A stretch of 64,000 nucleotides of DNA. It comes from CAVXXD01 sp963765625. Lineage in GTDB: Bacteria; Actinomycetota; Geothermincolia; Geothermincolales; Geothermincolaceae. Positions 15,891 to 24,763 of this stretch are shown here, in pieces; the first letter of the stretch is position 1; each line of letters opens with the position of its first letter. A model generated the notes under the pieces. That model worked only from the letters and a program-made list of their open reading frames with translations, had not been told where the DNA came from and did no database searches. The translations under genes were made by a program, and so were the position numbers. The DNA lies in assembly GCA_963765625.1 (NCBI GenBank), contig CAVXXD010000010.1:392046-456045 (forward strand), written 5' to 3'.

Positions 15891-18530
15891 ATGAAGATAC
15901 CGGAGTACCGCAAGACCGAGAGCGGCAAGAAGATGGGCGGGAAAAGCGTCAAGCTGCTTCTGGCGATAGTTATGGTGGCGATAACGGCCGCGGCGGGCAT
16001 CCTGACGCTCGCGCCGGCCGCCTATGCCGGAGCCGGCTGGTCGCTGCCCGTAAACGTGTCCCTGGGGACCACTGCCGGGAATTTCGAACCCCAGATAGCG
16101 CTGGACGCGGATGGCCAGCCCCACACGGTCTGGACCGAGTATGACGAAGTAGCCAACACCAGTCAGGTCCGCTACTCCACCGACCCCGGCAGTGGCTGGA
16201 CCGCTCCGGCCGTTCTTTCCCCCGCCGGCAACAACGGCGCAGGACCCTGGATGGCGCTGGACGCGGACAGCCGCCCCCACGTGGTCTGGATGGGGTCCGA
16301 CGGCGTGAATGATCTTATCTACTACTCCGCCTGGACCGGCAGCGGCTGGACCGCTCCGCACAGCATCTCTCCCGGATTAACCATGAACAAGGATCCCCAG
16401 ATAGCGCTGGACGCCGACGGCCGGCCCCATGTGGTCTGGCGGGGGATAGCCGATACGTACTATGGGACCTATTATTCCACCTTATCCGGCAGCGGCTGGA
16501 CCGCCCCGGTCTGCTTATCTCCCGTCAATCAGAATAACTACAATCACCAGATGGCGCTGGACGCGGATGGCCGGCCCCACGTAGTCTGGTCAGGGTCCAA
16601 CGGCACGAGCAACCTCATCCTCTACTCCACCAACCCCGGCAGCGGCTGGACGCCCCCCGTCGACATCTCCCCCGGTACCAACAAAAACGTCAACCCCCAC
16701 ATAGCGCTGGACGCGGATGGACGGCCCCACGTGGTCTGGCGGGCGTCCGGCTCCCCGGGCAGGCAGATCTATTACTCCACCAACCCCGGCAGCGGCTGGA
16801 CCGCTGCCTTGGCTGTATCCACCGGGTACAACACCGACTCGAACCCCCGCATCACGCTGGACCCGGGCGGCAAACCCCACGTGGTCTGGAATAATGACGA
16901 CGGCATGGTCAATTACGCGACCGACACCGGCAGCGGCTGGATCGCCCCAGCCGTTCTTTCGACTAGCAGCATATTTAACGGCTACCCCGAGATAGCCCTG
17001 GACCCGGGCGGCAACCCGCACGTGGTCTGGACCGGCCAGGTCGACTCCACTTTCAGGATCCACTACGCGAAGAACACCGGCAGCGGCTGGACCAACCCCT
17101 ACGTGCTCTCCACGGGAATCAACGACAATGTCTACCCCCAGGTTGCCCTGGACACGGGCGGCAGTCCCCACGTGGTCTGGTCCGGTGGCGAAGGAAATAG
17201 GCAGATCTGGTACAGCCAGGACCAGCGAGAGGCCTTCTACTTCGCCGAGGGCTACACCGGCGAGGGCTTCCAGGAATACCTCTGCCTGGGCAACCCTTCC
17301 GGCGCGGCGCTGTCCGTAAACGTCACCTACCTCTATGCCGACGGCACTTTCCTGGACAGGACCTACGACGTTCCCGCGCTTTCGCGCTTCACCGCCGACG
17401 TCAACGCCGAGGCGGGTGAGGACCGGGAAGTCTCCATCAAGTGCGGCGCTTCCTCCTCCTTCGTGGCTGAGCGGCCCATGTACTTCGACTACACCGGCGG
17501 AGGAGGCAGCTGGACCGGGGGGCATGACGCGGTGGGAGCCGCTTTCCCCTCTCGCGCCTGGTACTTCGCCGAGGGTTACACCGGCCCCGGTTTCGACGAA
17601 TACGTCTGCGTGCTCAACCCCGGGACCGCCGACGCCGACCTCACCTTTAACTTCCAGACCCAGGAGGCGGGGTTAATAGTGCCGGATGGTGCCTACACCG
17701 TTCCCGCCCACTCCCGCGCCACCTTCAAGGCCAACGAGCTGCTGGGAAACCAGGCCTACCAGACTTCCTTGAAACTGGTATCCGACGCTCCGGTGGTGGC
17801 CGAGCGCGCCATGTACTTCGATTACCAGGGCACCGGCAGCTGGGGCTGGACCGGGGGCCACTGCGTGATGGGCACACCCTCCTTCGAGAAAGAATATTTC
17901 TTCGCGGAAGGCACTACCCGCCCCGGCTTCGAGGAGTGGCTGACCCTGCAGAACCCGGGCGCCGCGGCCATCACCGTACACGCCGTCTACCAGTTGGGAA
18001 CGGGCGAGACGGTTGCCAGGGAATACACCGTGCCCGCCTCCGGCCGCCACACCGCCTACGTGCCCGACGAGGTGGGGCCGGACCAGGACGCCTCCGTCCG
18101 CCTCTTCTCCGCCTCCGGCTTCCTGGCCGAACGGCCCATGTACTTCGATTATCAGGGCACTGGCATTTGGGGCTGGACCGGGGGACACTGCGTCATCGGG
18201 GCCACCGCCCAGGGCGCCGGCTGGTTCTTCGCCGAGGGCTACACCGGCGAGAACTTCGAGGAGTGGCTGTGCATCCAGAACCCCGGGGACGCCGACGCCA
18301 GCGTGGAGATAACCTACTACCCCGAGGGCGGCACCCCCATGGTCAAGGACGCCGTCACCGTGCCCGCCAATTCCCGCGCCACCGTCAATGTCAACACCGA
18401 CGCCGGGGCCGGTCTCTCCATCTGCGCCGGGGTTTCCTCGGACCAGCCGGTGATAGTGGAGCGCCCCATGTACTTCAACTTCCGCGGAGCCTGGAGCGGC
18501 GGCCACGACGTAGTGGGCTACATGCCCTGA
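15891..18530 (+). CDS. Secreted PHVVW-repeat propeller protein with four C-terminal FAEG modules
   Basis: An 879-residue secreted protein of unknown function. A basic N-terminus and hydrophobic segment (VKLLLAIVMVAITAAAGIL) end in APAAYA, a likely signal-peptidase site near residue 47. Residues 50-440 contain eight repeats of about 48 residues with the pattern IALDADGRPHVVW then IYYSTxPGSGWTAP, typical of beta-propeller blades. Four FAEG modules follow near residues 449, 557, 669 and 778, the last ending in GGHDVVGYMP at the C-terminus. No membrane anchor, LPXTG motif or SLH domain is present. The ATG is seven bases after GAGGAGGT. It is closely similar in layout and sequence to the protein at 24764-27406 and must have arisen by duplication. 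It is followed by a strong palindromic terminator. Confidence 0.85.
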   Translation: MKIPEYRKTESGKKMGGKSVKLLLAIVMVAITAAAGILTLAPAAYAGAGWSLPVNVSLGTTAGNFEPQIALDADGQPHTVWTEYDEVANTSQVRYSTDPGSGWTAPAVLSPAGNNGAGPWMALDADSRPHVVWMGSDGVNDLIYYSAWTGSGWTAPHSISPGLTMNKDPQIALDADGRPHVVWRGIADTYYGTYYSTLSGSGWTAPVCLSPVNQNNYNHQMALDADGRPHVVWSGSNGTSNLILYSTNPGSGWTPPVDISPGTNKNVNPHIALDADGRPHVVWRASGSPGRQIYYSTNPGSGWTAALAVSTGYNTDSNPRITLDPGGKPHVVWNNDDGMVNYATDTGSGWIAPAVLSTSSIFNGYPEIALDPGGNPHVVWTGQVDSTFRIHYAKNTGSGWTNPYVLSTGINDNVYPQVALDTGGSPHVVWSGGEGNRQIWYSQDQREAFYFAEGYTGEGFQEYLCLGNPSGAALSVNVTYLYADGTFLDRTYDVPALSRFTADVNAEAGEDREVSIKCGASSSFVAERPMYFDYTGGGGSWTGGHDAVGAAFPSRAWYFAEGYTGPGFDEYVCVLNPGTADADLTFNFQTQEAGLIVPDGAYTVPAHSRATFKANELLGNQAYQTSLKLVSDAPVVAERAMYFDYQGTGSWGWTGGHCVMGTPSFEKEYFFAEGTTRPGFEEWLTLQNPGAAAITVHAVYQLGTGETVAREYTVPASGRHTAYVPDEVGPDQDASVRLFSASGFLAERPMYFDYQGTGIWGWTGGHCVIGATAQGAGWFFAEGYTGENFEEWLCIQNPGDADASVEITYYPEGGTPMVKDAVTVPANSRATVNVNTDAGAGLSICAGVSSDQPVIVERPMYFNFRGAWSGGHDVVGYMP

Positions 18531-18558
18531 ACGGCATTGTGGGCGAAGTGAAGCAAAC

Positions 18559-18598
18559 ATTTTAAGAAGGGCCGGCTCGAGCCGGCCCTTCTTAAAAT
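18559..18598. terminator. Bidirectional terminator, perfect 40-nt palindrome
   Basis: Eighteen-base arms (ATTTTAAGAAGGGCCGGC, 18559-18576, and its complement at 18581-18598) flank a TCGA loop. GC-rich core with T-runs on both exits; it lies between two convergent genes and can serve both. Confidence 0.92.
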
Positions 18599-18628
18599 AT
18601 ATCCTGAAGTACGTCCTGCCTGAATCCC

Positions 18629-21600
18629 TTATCTGAAGCGGAACGGTATCACCAGAATATAGGAGTTCAATGAACTCCCTCCAGCTGTTGTGACGGCTAC
18701 CCGGACCAGCCACTGCGCTCCGCTGGGGACCCGGCAACTGATTGTGCCGTCACTCCAGGTCGTATACTGCGTGGCGGGCACTCCATTGAAAGTCACTACG
18801 GATGACCCGATGGATTCACCAAAAGAAGATCCCCTCAGGGTGACCACGCCATTAATAAAGGAGATCAGGGGCGTTACGTTGTTCAACACAGGCCTCACGG
18901 CAAAATCGAGGCTGTTGGAGGACATGCCGTTGACCTGCACGGACACTTGAACCACTTTAGACAGACCGGCAGGAACGACGCAGCTTACTTCCGTGCCGCT
19001 CCAAGCCAGGTATGACGATGCGGGGACTCCCGAGAATAACACCCGTGAAGAACCTTGTGCCACTCCCAGGTTCAGTCCCGTGATAGTCACGGTATCACCG
19101 GCAACTCCACTTGTCGGGCTGATGGCCGAAATCGATGGCAACGGCAGGGTGTCGGTGAAGTGGTGGGTGGCTGCCGGCCAGGCCCACGGCCCAGATGTCC
19201 ACGGTGTCGGGGTTGGTCTTCGTTACGCAGGGCGTCGAGGCTGAATAGCCATTCGCCGGTCCATCGTCTCTACCAGGGTCCAGTTGGCCCCGCCGTCGGT
19301 GGAGCGCATGATCCAGCTGTCCCCGTTCATGCCGGTCGATGCCACGGCGTAGAAGACCTCGCCCTCCAGGGCGGTGACCCACATTACCGAGCTTGCCGGG
19401 TCGAGGGAAGTGTTGGCGGCCTGTGTCCAGTTGGCCCCGCCGTCAGAGGTGTAGACGATGGTGTTGTCGAATCCCACCGCGCAGCCGTGATCGGCGTCGG
19501 TGAAGTCCACCTCCATGAGGGCGGTGTTGACGCCGGAGGTCTGGGGTTCCCAGTTGGCTCCGCCGTCGGAGGAGTGGAGGATGGTCCCCTCAACCATGTA
19601 GTAGCCGCCCACGGCCCAGATCTCTGAGCCCAGGGCGCAGACCCCGGCCAGGTCGTTGGTGGTCAGGCTCTGGGGCATGAGGTTGCAGGTGGTCCCGTCG
19701 TAGCTGTAGACGGTCCCGCCGGAACCCACCAGGTAGGCGAGGCCATCGGTGTAGTCGATGCCGTAGAGAGGCGTGGTGATGCCTGCAATCGCGGTCCAGG
19801 TGATACCTCCGTCGAGGGTCTCGATGGCCCCGCCGCTGCCGCTGACCGCGATGACGTGGCTGTCACTGAGGAGCGCCAGGTCCCAGAAGGTGACTGTTGA
19901 ATAATCGGGGGCCATGTCCTCCCAGGGACCGCTGTTTTCGGACCTGACGATGCCGACCCCGCAGGCCCAGACAGTATCGGAGTCCAGCATTCGCACACAG
20001 GCCAGGTCGCCGGTGAAGGGCACCGGGGGCAACGGCAGGGTGTCGGTGAAGTGGTGGGTGGCTGCGGCCAGGCCCACGGCCCAGATGTCCACGGTGTCGG
20101 GGTTGTCTTCATTGCGCAGGACGTCGAGGCTGAATAGCCATTCGCCGGTGATCTCCTCTACCAGGGTCCAGTTGGCCCCGCCGTCGGTGGAGCGCATGAT
20201 CCAGCTGTCCCCGTTCATGCCGGTCGATGCCACGGCGTAGAAGACCTCGCCCTCCAGGGCGGTGACCCACATTACCGAGCTTGCCGGGTCGAGGGAAGTG
20301 TTGGCGGCCTGTGTCCAGTTGGCCCCGCCGTCAGAGGTGTAGACGATGGTGTTGTCGAATCCCACCGCGCAGCCGTGATCGGCGTCGGTGAAGTCCACCT
20401 CCATGAGGGCGGTGTTGACGCCGGAGGTCTGGGGTTCCCAGTTGGCTCCGCCGTCGGAGGAGTGGAGGATGGTCCCCTCGACCATGTAGTAGCCGCCCAC
20501 GGCCCAGATCTCTGAGCCCAGGGCGCAGACCCCGGCCAGGTCGTTGGTGGTCAGGCTCTGGGGCATGAGGTTGCAGGTGGTCCCGTCGTAGCTGTAGACG
20601 GTCCCGCCGGAACCCACCAGGTAGGCGAGGCCATCGGTGTAGTCGATGCCGTAGAGAGGCGTGGTGATGCCTGCAATCGCGGTCCAGGTGATACCTCCGT
20701 CGAGGGTCTCGATGGCCCCGCCGCTGCCGCTGACCGCGATGACGTGGCTGTCACTGAGGAGCGCCAGGTCCCAGAAGGTGACTGTTGAATAATCGGGGGC
20801 CATGTCCTCCCAGGGACCGCCGTTTTCGGACCTGACGATGCCGACCCCGCAGGCCCAGACGGTATCGGAGTCCAGCTTCGCGGACACAGGCCAGGTCGCC
20901 GGTGAAGGGCACCGGGGGCAACGGCAGGGTGTCGGTGAAGTGGTGGGTGGCTGCGGCCAGGCCCACGGCCCAGATGTCCACGGTGTCGGGGTTGTCTTCG
21001 TTGCGCAGGACGTCGAGGCTGAATAGCCATTCGCCGGTGATCTCCTCTACCAGGGTCCAGTTGGCCCCGCCGTCGGTGGAGCGCATGATCCAGCTGTCCC
21101 CGTTCATGCCGGTCGATGCCACGGCGTAGAAGACCTCGCCCTCCAGGGCGGTGACCCACATTACCGAGCTTGCCGGGTCGAGGGAAGTGTTGGCGGCCTG
21201 TGTCCAGTTGGCCCCACCGTCAGAGGTGTAGACGATGGTGTTGTCGAATCCCACCGCGCAGCCGTGATCGGCGTCGGTGAAGTCCACCTCCATGAGGGCG
21301 GTGTTGACGCCGGAGGTCTGGGGTTCCCAGTTGGCTCCGCCGTCGGAGGAGTGGAGGATGGTCCCCTCGACCATGTAGTAGCCGCCCACGGCCCAGATCT
21401 CTGAGCCCAGGGCGCAGACCCCGGCCAGGTCGTTGGTGGTCAGGCTCTGGGGCATGAGGTTGCAGGTGGTCCCGTCGTAGCTGTAGACGGTCCCGCCGGA
21501 ACCCACCAGGTAGGCGAGGCCATCGGTGTAGTCGATGCCGTAGAGAGGCGTGGTGATGCCTGCAATCGCGGTCCAGGTGATACCTCCGTCGAGGGTCTCG

Positions 21601-21935
21601 ATGGCCCCGCCGCTGCCGCTGACCGCGATGACGTGGCTGTCACTGAGGAGCGCCAGGTCCCAGAAGGTGACTGTTGAATAATCGGGGGCCATGTCCTCCC
21701 AGGGACCGCCGTTTTCGGACCTGACGATGCCGACCCCGCAGGCCCAGACAGTATCGGAGTCCAGCATTCGCACACAGGCCAGGTCGCCGGTGAAATCATC
21801 GGCATATGCAACTCCGGAACCCTGCATAACCGGAATGCCGGTCATGATGACGGCGGCTGCCAGCAACGCAGCCAGGAATGCTTTCAAGCTCATGCCCAAC
21901 GGAACAATAGAGATAGGCGTGGCTATCTTTCTCAT
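18629..21935 (-). CDS. Secreted triplicate BNR/YCF48-like repeat protein with two IPT/TIG domains (frame breaks)
   Basis: A secreted protein of about 1100 residues. The N-terminus (from MRKIATPISIVPLGMSLKAF) has a signal peptide ending near GSGVAYA. The body is three nearly identical 296-residue copies beginning FTGDLACVRMLDSDTVWACG and containing ILHSSDGGANWEPQTSG, IVYTSDGGANWTQA and IMRSTDGGANWTLVEE, that is Asp-box propeller repeats. The last 170 residues are two IPT/TIG immunoglobulin-like domains (SISAISPTSGVAGDTVTITG and VLNNVTPLISFINGVVTLRG). No FAEG modules are present, unlike neighbours. The frame is broken by a one-base gain near 20880 at the copy 1/copy 2 junction. Three single-base insertions between about 19170 and 19275 restore each other. 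GGAGG lies six bases before the ATG. Confidence 0.75.
19150..21775 (-). repeat. Three tandem near-identical 888-bp repeats
   Basis: Identical anchors (for example CATGTCCTCCCAGGGACCGC) recur at 19913, 20801 and 21690, giving steps of 888 and 889 bp; the extra base is the insertion near 20880. 888 bp is 296 codons. The copies differ by only a handful of bases, mainly at the copy junction and at the 3' end. Such identity means recent duplication or gene conversion, and also makes assembly errors likely here. Confidence 0.9.
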
Positions 21936-22215
21936 TTGAAACCTCCATTCGTTTCCCCGGATAGCACGTAATTGACCCAATTTCAGTAAAACAGCCTAAA
22001 AAAAACGATAGCAAAACAGGAATATCATGTCAATTGACGATCCACGCAAGCGCTGGTTATCCATCCATCATTCAGGGTATAAAGCAACAATAAATAAAGA
22101 TAGGGCTCACACGTTTCGATGCATCTTTTCGTTGGGCAGCGAAAGGGGGTGGTGGTTCGGTGTTTTACGCCTGCGCGGTGTCCCGCTGAGTCTTTTCCGG
22201 AAAGGAGCGTTTACC
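21936..22215. other. AT-richer intergenic region
   Basis: About 280 bp with lower GC than the surroundings, between divergent genes. It contains GTCAATT repeats near 21970 and 22028, AT-rich stretches (CAACAATAAATAAAGATAG near 22086) and a TTTTCCGGAAA palindrome just before the ribosome binding site of the next gene. I see no recognised RNA. An open frame from 22027 runs into the next gene but its first part has no coding character. Confidence 0.4.
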
Positions 22216-22515
22216 ATGACAGTCATGGCGATAGTGAAATACCCGCTGAAGTCGGCCAGGCAGGTCGCAAAACTGTACACGGAGACCATGAAGGTCTCAC
22301 CCCCCGATTTCTTGACCCGCGGGGAGAGCTATATGAGGTATGCCGACCAAGGCATCACTTCTTATTCGATCTTTGAAATCGCCGAAGGGCACGAGATCGT
22401 GGGGCTCAAGATACTCGCGGCGTCATACGTCGCGTGTTTCGATATCGAGGGTTTCGAGGTCGAACTGCCGGTGGTGCTCACGACGGACGAATCTGTATCG
22501 CTGTTGGGTATGTAG
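22216..22515 (+). CDS. Small conserved-looking protein of unknown function
   Basis: A 99-residue cytoplasmic protein beginning MTVMAIVKYPLKSARQVAKL. The pattern of a beta strand (MAIVKYP), a helix (ARQVAKLYTETM), strands YMRYADQGITSYSIFEI and an ending of helix and strands resembles small dimeric alpha/beta-barrel or ferredoxin-like-fold proteins, but I do not recognise the family. It has no membrane segment and no Cys cluster. The start at 22216 has AAGGAG eight bases upstream. Its base composition is lower in GC than most of the window, which may indicate acquisition. It is separated from the convergent flavoenzyme gene by 15 bases and has no clear partner. Confidence 0.6.
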   Translation: MTVMAIVKYPLKSARQVAKLYTETMKVSPPDFLTRGESYMRYADQGITSYSIFEIAEGHEIVGLKILAASYVACFDIEGFEVELPVVLTTDESVSLLGM

Positions 22516-22530
22516 ATGTAGTCTCCCTCT

Positions 22531-24042
22531 TCAGATAATAACCTCGGAGACCGGCGGCGCTCCGGAAAAGACTGCCTCCGCCGCTAGCAGGCCGCTCTCC
22601 ATGGCGGTGGGGACGCCGCCCATGATGAGAGAGGAGAAAGCCTGGTACCCGGTCATATACAGACCGACCAGGGGTGTCCGCACCAGCGCGCGCGCTACCT
22701 GGCTATGGCCTTCCTCGAAGTCCCATGACCAGCCGGCCACGGCCCCATCGCTGCGCCGCCCGCGGTCTTCGAAGGTCAGGGGGGTGGCCACGTCCATCAC
22801 CTCCACCGCCTCCGGCAGGCCGGGGAGGACGCGCCCGGCTTCTTCCACCAGGGTCAGGCCGAGGCGTCTCTTGTAGTCTTGATAATCATGGGTACGCATG
22901 ACTCGAGCTCCGCCGCCGGGCGGGCGGAAGCGGATGAAGTGGCGATGGAAGGCCGCGGTGCGTATCACCAGCACCGCGCCGCCATGCGGGGCCAGCCCTT
23001 CGTCGCCGGCGCTCCAGAGGCACAACTCCAGCTCCTGACGGGCCAGGTCTTGCGGGTCGATCTCCCCCACGTCCCAGTCGACCCCCGCATCCCGCAAGCC
23101 CGCACCTGGATCCCGGCGATAGATGATGCGCCCGGCCTGGTCGAAGGCGGAGAGGTCCACCCGGCCCGCGTCCACTCCCAGGGATACCTGGAGGTTGGAA
23201 GAAGTCTGCTTCGCGCCGCTCACCGCGTCACGCCATTCCGGCGGGACTTCTCCCGGGGCCAGCAGGGATAGGAAGGTGGACTTGAAATCGGCGTTGGAGA
23301 TCACCGCGCCCGCCGACACGCAAGTGCCGTCCCCCAGCACCACGCCCGTGGCCCTGCCCCCGCTCGCGGTTATCTCCTCCACCTCGGAGCGGAGCATGAT
23401 CTCGCTGCCTGACCGCCCAGCTGTCACCGCGGCAGCCAACCCGTCACAGAAACGGCGGAAGCCGACGACCGGGTAGTGGATGCCCTCGTTGCACATCAGT
23501 TCCCACTGAGCGGCAATCAGGGCCAGACTGGAATAGGGCTCCAGCGTCCCCAGGCTGCCGAGGATACGCCGCAGGCGCTCGTCGCCCACCAGCCCGCGCA
23601 GGTAGTCGCTCGCAGGCTTCGACCCAGCCGGAGCCGCGGGATCGCGCAAGACCGCTACCGTCCGCATCACGGCCTCGAAAAATTCCCGGATGCCCGCGGC
23701 TTCTTTCGGAAAGATACGAGCCAGCTCTTCTTCAAGTAGAGGAAAGGGATGGGAGATGACCGTCTCCAGCCCGAAGGCCCGCACCAGGTAGTCCACCCGG
23801 CGCAGCTCCAGCGGCTCCCCGGTCAAGCCTTCCCAGGCTTCCCGCACCAGCCCGGGTGAGCTGAAGCCCAGCGGGCCCATGGGGAACTGGAAACCGCGGC
23901 GGATGAAGGTGTAGGCGGTGCCACCGGGGTGGGAGTCCTGCTCCACCACCAGAACCCGCAGTCCTTCCCGCGCCAGCCGGGCCGCCGCGGTGAGGCCCCC
24001 CACCCCGGCGCCGACAACTACGACGTCGTAATGCCTACCCAT
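22531..24042 (-). CDS. Phytoene desaturase / carotenoid isomerase-like FAD oxidoreductase
   Basis: A 503-residue flavoprotein of the CrtI/CrtISO/retinol-saturase superfamily. The FAD-binding dinucleotide fold is at the N-terminus (VVVVGAGVGGLTAAARLARE, then VEQDSHPGGTAYTF); the C-terminal FAD contact is LYMTGYQAFSSLIMGGVPTA. The middle contains FRRFCDGLAAAVTAG and AVISNADFKSTFLSLL, as in NAD(P)/FAD-dependent amine- and isoprenoid-acting enzymes. There is no carotenoid or isoprenoid synthase gene in the window, so the substrate is open; anaerobes use this superfamily for redox chemistry on many hydrophobic substrates. GAGGGGG precedes the ATG. A second, more distant relative is at 45474-47030. 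The gene is monocistronic as far as can be seen. Confidence 0.75.
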   Translation of the reverse strand: MGRHYDVVVVGAGVGGLTAAARLAREGLRVLVVEQDSHPGGTAYTFIRRGFQFPMGPLGFSSPGLVREAWEGLTGEPLELRRVDYLVRAFGLETVISHPFPLLEEELARIFPKEAAGIREFFEAVMRTVAVLRDPAAPAGSKPASDYLRGLVGDERLRRILGSLGTLEPYSSLALIAAQWELMCNEGIHYPVVGFRRFCDGLAAAVTAGRSGSEIMLRSEVEEITASGGRATGVVLGDGTCVSAGAVISNADFKSTFLSLLAPGEVPPEWRDAVSGAKQTSSNLQVSLGVDAGRVDLSAFDQAGRIIYRRDPGAGLRDAGVDWDVGEIDPQDLARQELELCLWSAGDEGLAPHGGAVLVIRTAAFHRHFIRFRPPGGGARVMRTHDYQDYKRRLGLTLVEEAGRVLPGLPEAVEVMDVATPLTFEDRGRRSDGAVAGWSWDFEEGHSQVARALVRTPLVGLYMTGYQAFSSLIMGGVPTAMESGLLAAEAVFSGAPPVSEVII

Positions 24043-24224
24043 GTCGACCCCCTCTCAGTGTCTTGAATATATACCCCGAAAACTTGACCCATATCATTTG
24101 TTTCCAGAAGCCTTGTTCTACAATGTAAATTAGAGGTAAATATCCCCCACCAGGTGCGCTGAGATAGAATTTTGGAGCAAGGCGACCGAGAAAGAAAGGG
24201 GATTTTAGATATGGATATCATGAG

Positions 24225-24551
24225 ATGGACGTATACGGTGAGGGGGAAGACCTGATAATTAAGCTGGACCTCCCCGAGTTCAGAGCCGAGGACGTGGACA
24301 TCAGTCTGGAGGATTCCGTCCTGACCATCACCGGCAAGCACGAACACGAAGAGAAGGTCGAGGAGAAGGATTATTACCGGCACGAGCGTCACACCGGATC
24401 CTTTCCGCGCAGCCTGGCGCTGCCTCCGGAAATCAAGGAAGAGGATATCAAGGCCAACCTCAAGGAAGGCATTCTCGAAATGCGGATTACCGGAGCGGCT
24501 GCTGCACCGGCGGTAGAGGAAAAGAAGAAGATCCCGATCGCTTCTTCATAA
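24225..24551 (+). CDS. Small heat-shock protein (Hsp20) with missing N-terminal arm
   Basis: A 108-residue alpha-crystallin domain protein: VYGEGEDLIIKLDLPEFRAE, VDISLEDSVLTITGKHE, YRHERHTGSFPRSLALP, IKANLKEGILEMRI, then a short tail. Bacterial Hsp20 proteins normally have 30-45 residues before the VYGEGEDL segment; here the in-frame ATG is directly before it. A well-placed start (24211, eight bases after AAAGGGGA) opens another frame reading MDIMRWTYT and stopping after 15 codons. MDIMRW is itself like a normal Hsp20 N-terminus. I infer an internal deletion that removed the arm and fused the leader out of frame. The protein may be poorly translated or unable to form oligomers. A terminator follows. 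Confidence 0.8.
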   Translation: MDVYGEGEDLIIKLDLPEFRAEDVDISLEDSVLTITGKHEHEEKVEEKDYYRHERHTGSFPRSLALPPEIKEEDIKANLKEGILEMRITGAAAAPAVEEKKKIPIASS

Positions 24552-24583
24552 GAACCTGAACGTCCCTTCCGGCGATCGAAACG

Positions 24584-24616
24584 GCGCGGGTCTCCCCGGA
24601 GGTCCGCGCTTATCTT
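24584..24616 (+). terminator. Terminator after hsp20
   Basis: GCGCGG (24584-24589) pairs with CCGCGC (24604-24609), with inner CTCC/GGAG pairing, followed by TTATCTTT. Confidence 0.6.
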
Positions 24617-24703
24617 TGCATATGAGCCGTTTATTGCGCCGGGTCCGGCTCTCCGCCATGCCATCAAGCGTTGAACCGAGGCGGTCTTGGCCTGCTGACA
24701 CCG

Positions 24704-24712
24704 TGGTAGAAT
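24704..24712 (+). promoter_or_regulatory. Extended -10 promoter element before the 880-residue propeller protein
   Basis: TGGTAGAAT, of the TGnTAxxxT form, 52 bases before the ATG at 24764. The distance is nearly the same as for the genes at 12820 and 15891. Confidence 0.45.
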
Positions 24713-24763
24713 GGACTGAGCAAGGGCAATTTTCATTAAAAGATGATGACGGGAGGTTATTCC

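Noticed and set aside
19150..21775. Possible CRISPR or satellite array
   Set aside because: Repeat unit is 888 bp, coding, with no short spacers.
21936..22215. Cyclic-di-GMP or other riboswitch before the small unknown gene
   Set aside because: Some hairpins exist but none of the conserved core sequences that I know for these riboswitches is present.
22027..22215. Longer version of the small unknown protein starting at 22027
   Set aside because: The added part has no coding character and the internal ATG at 22216 has a strong ribosome binding site.
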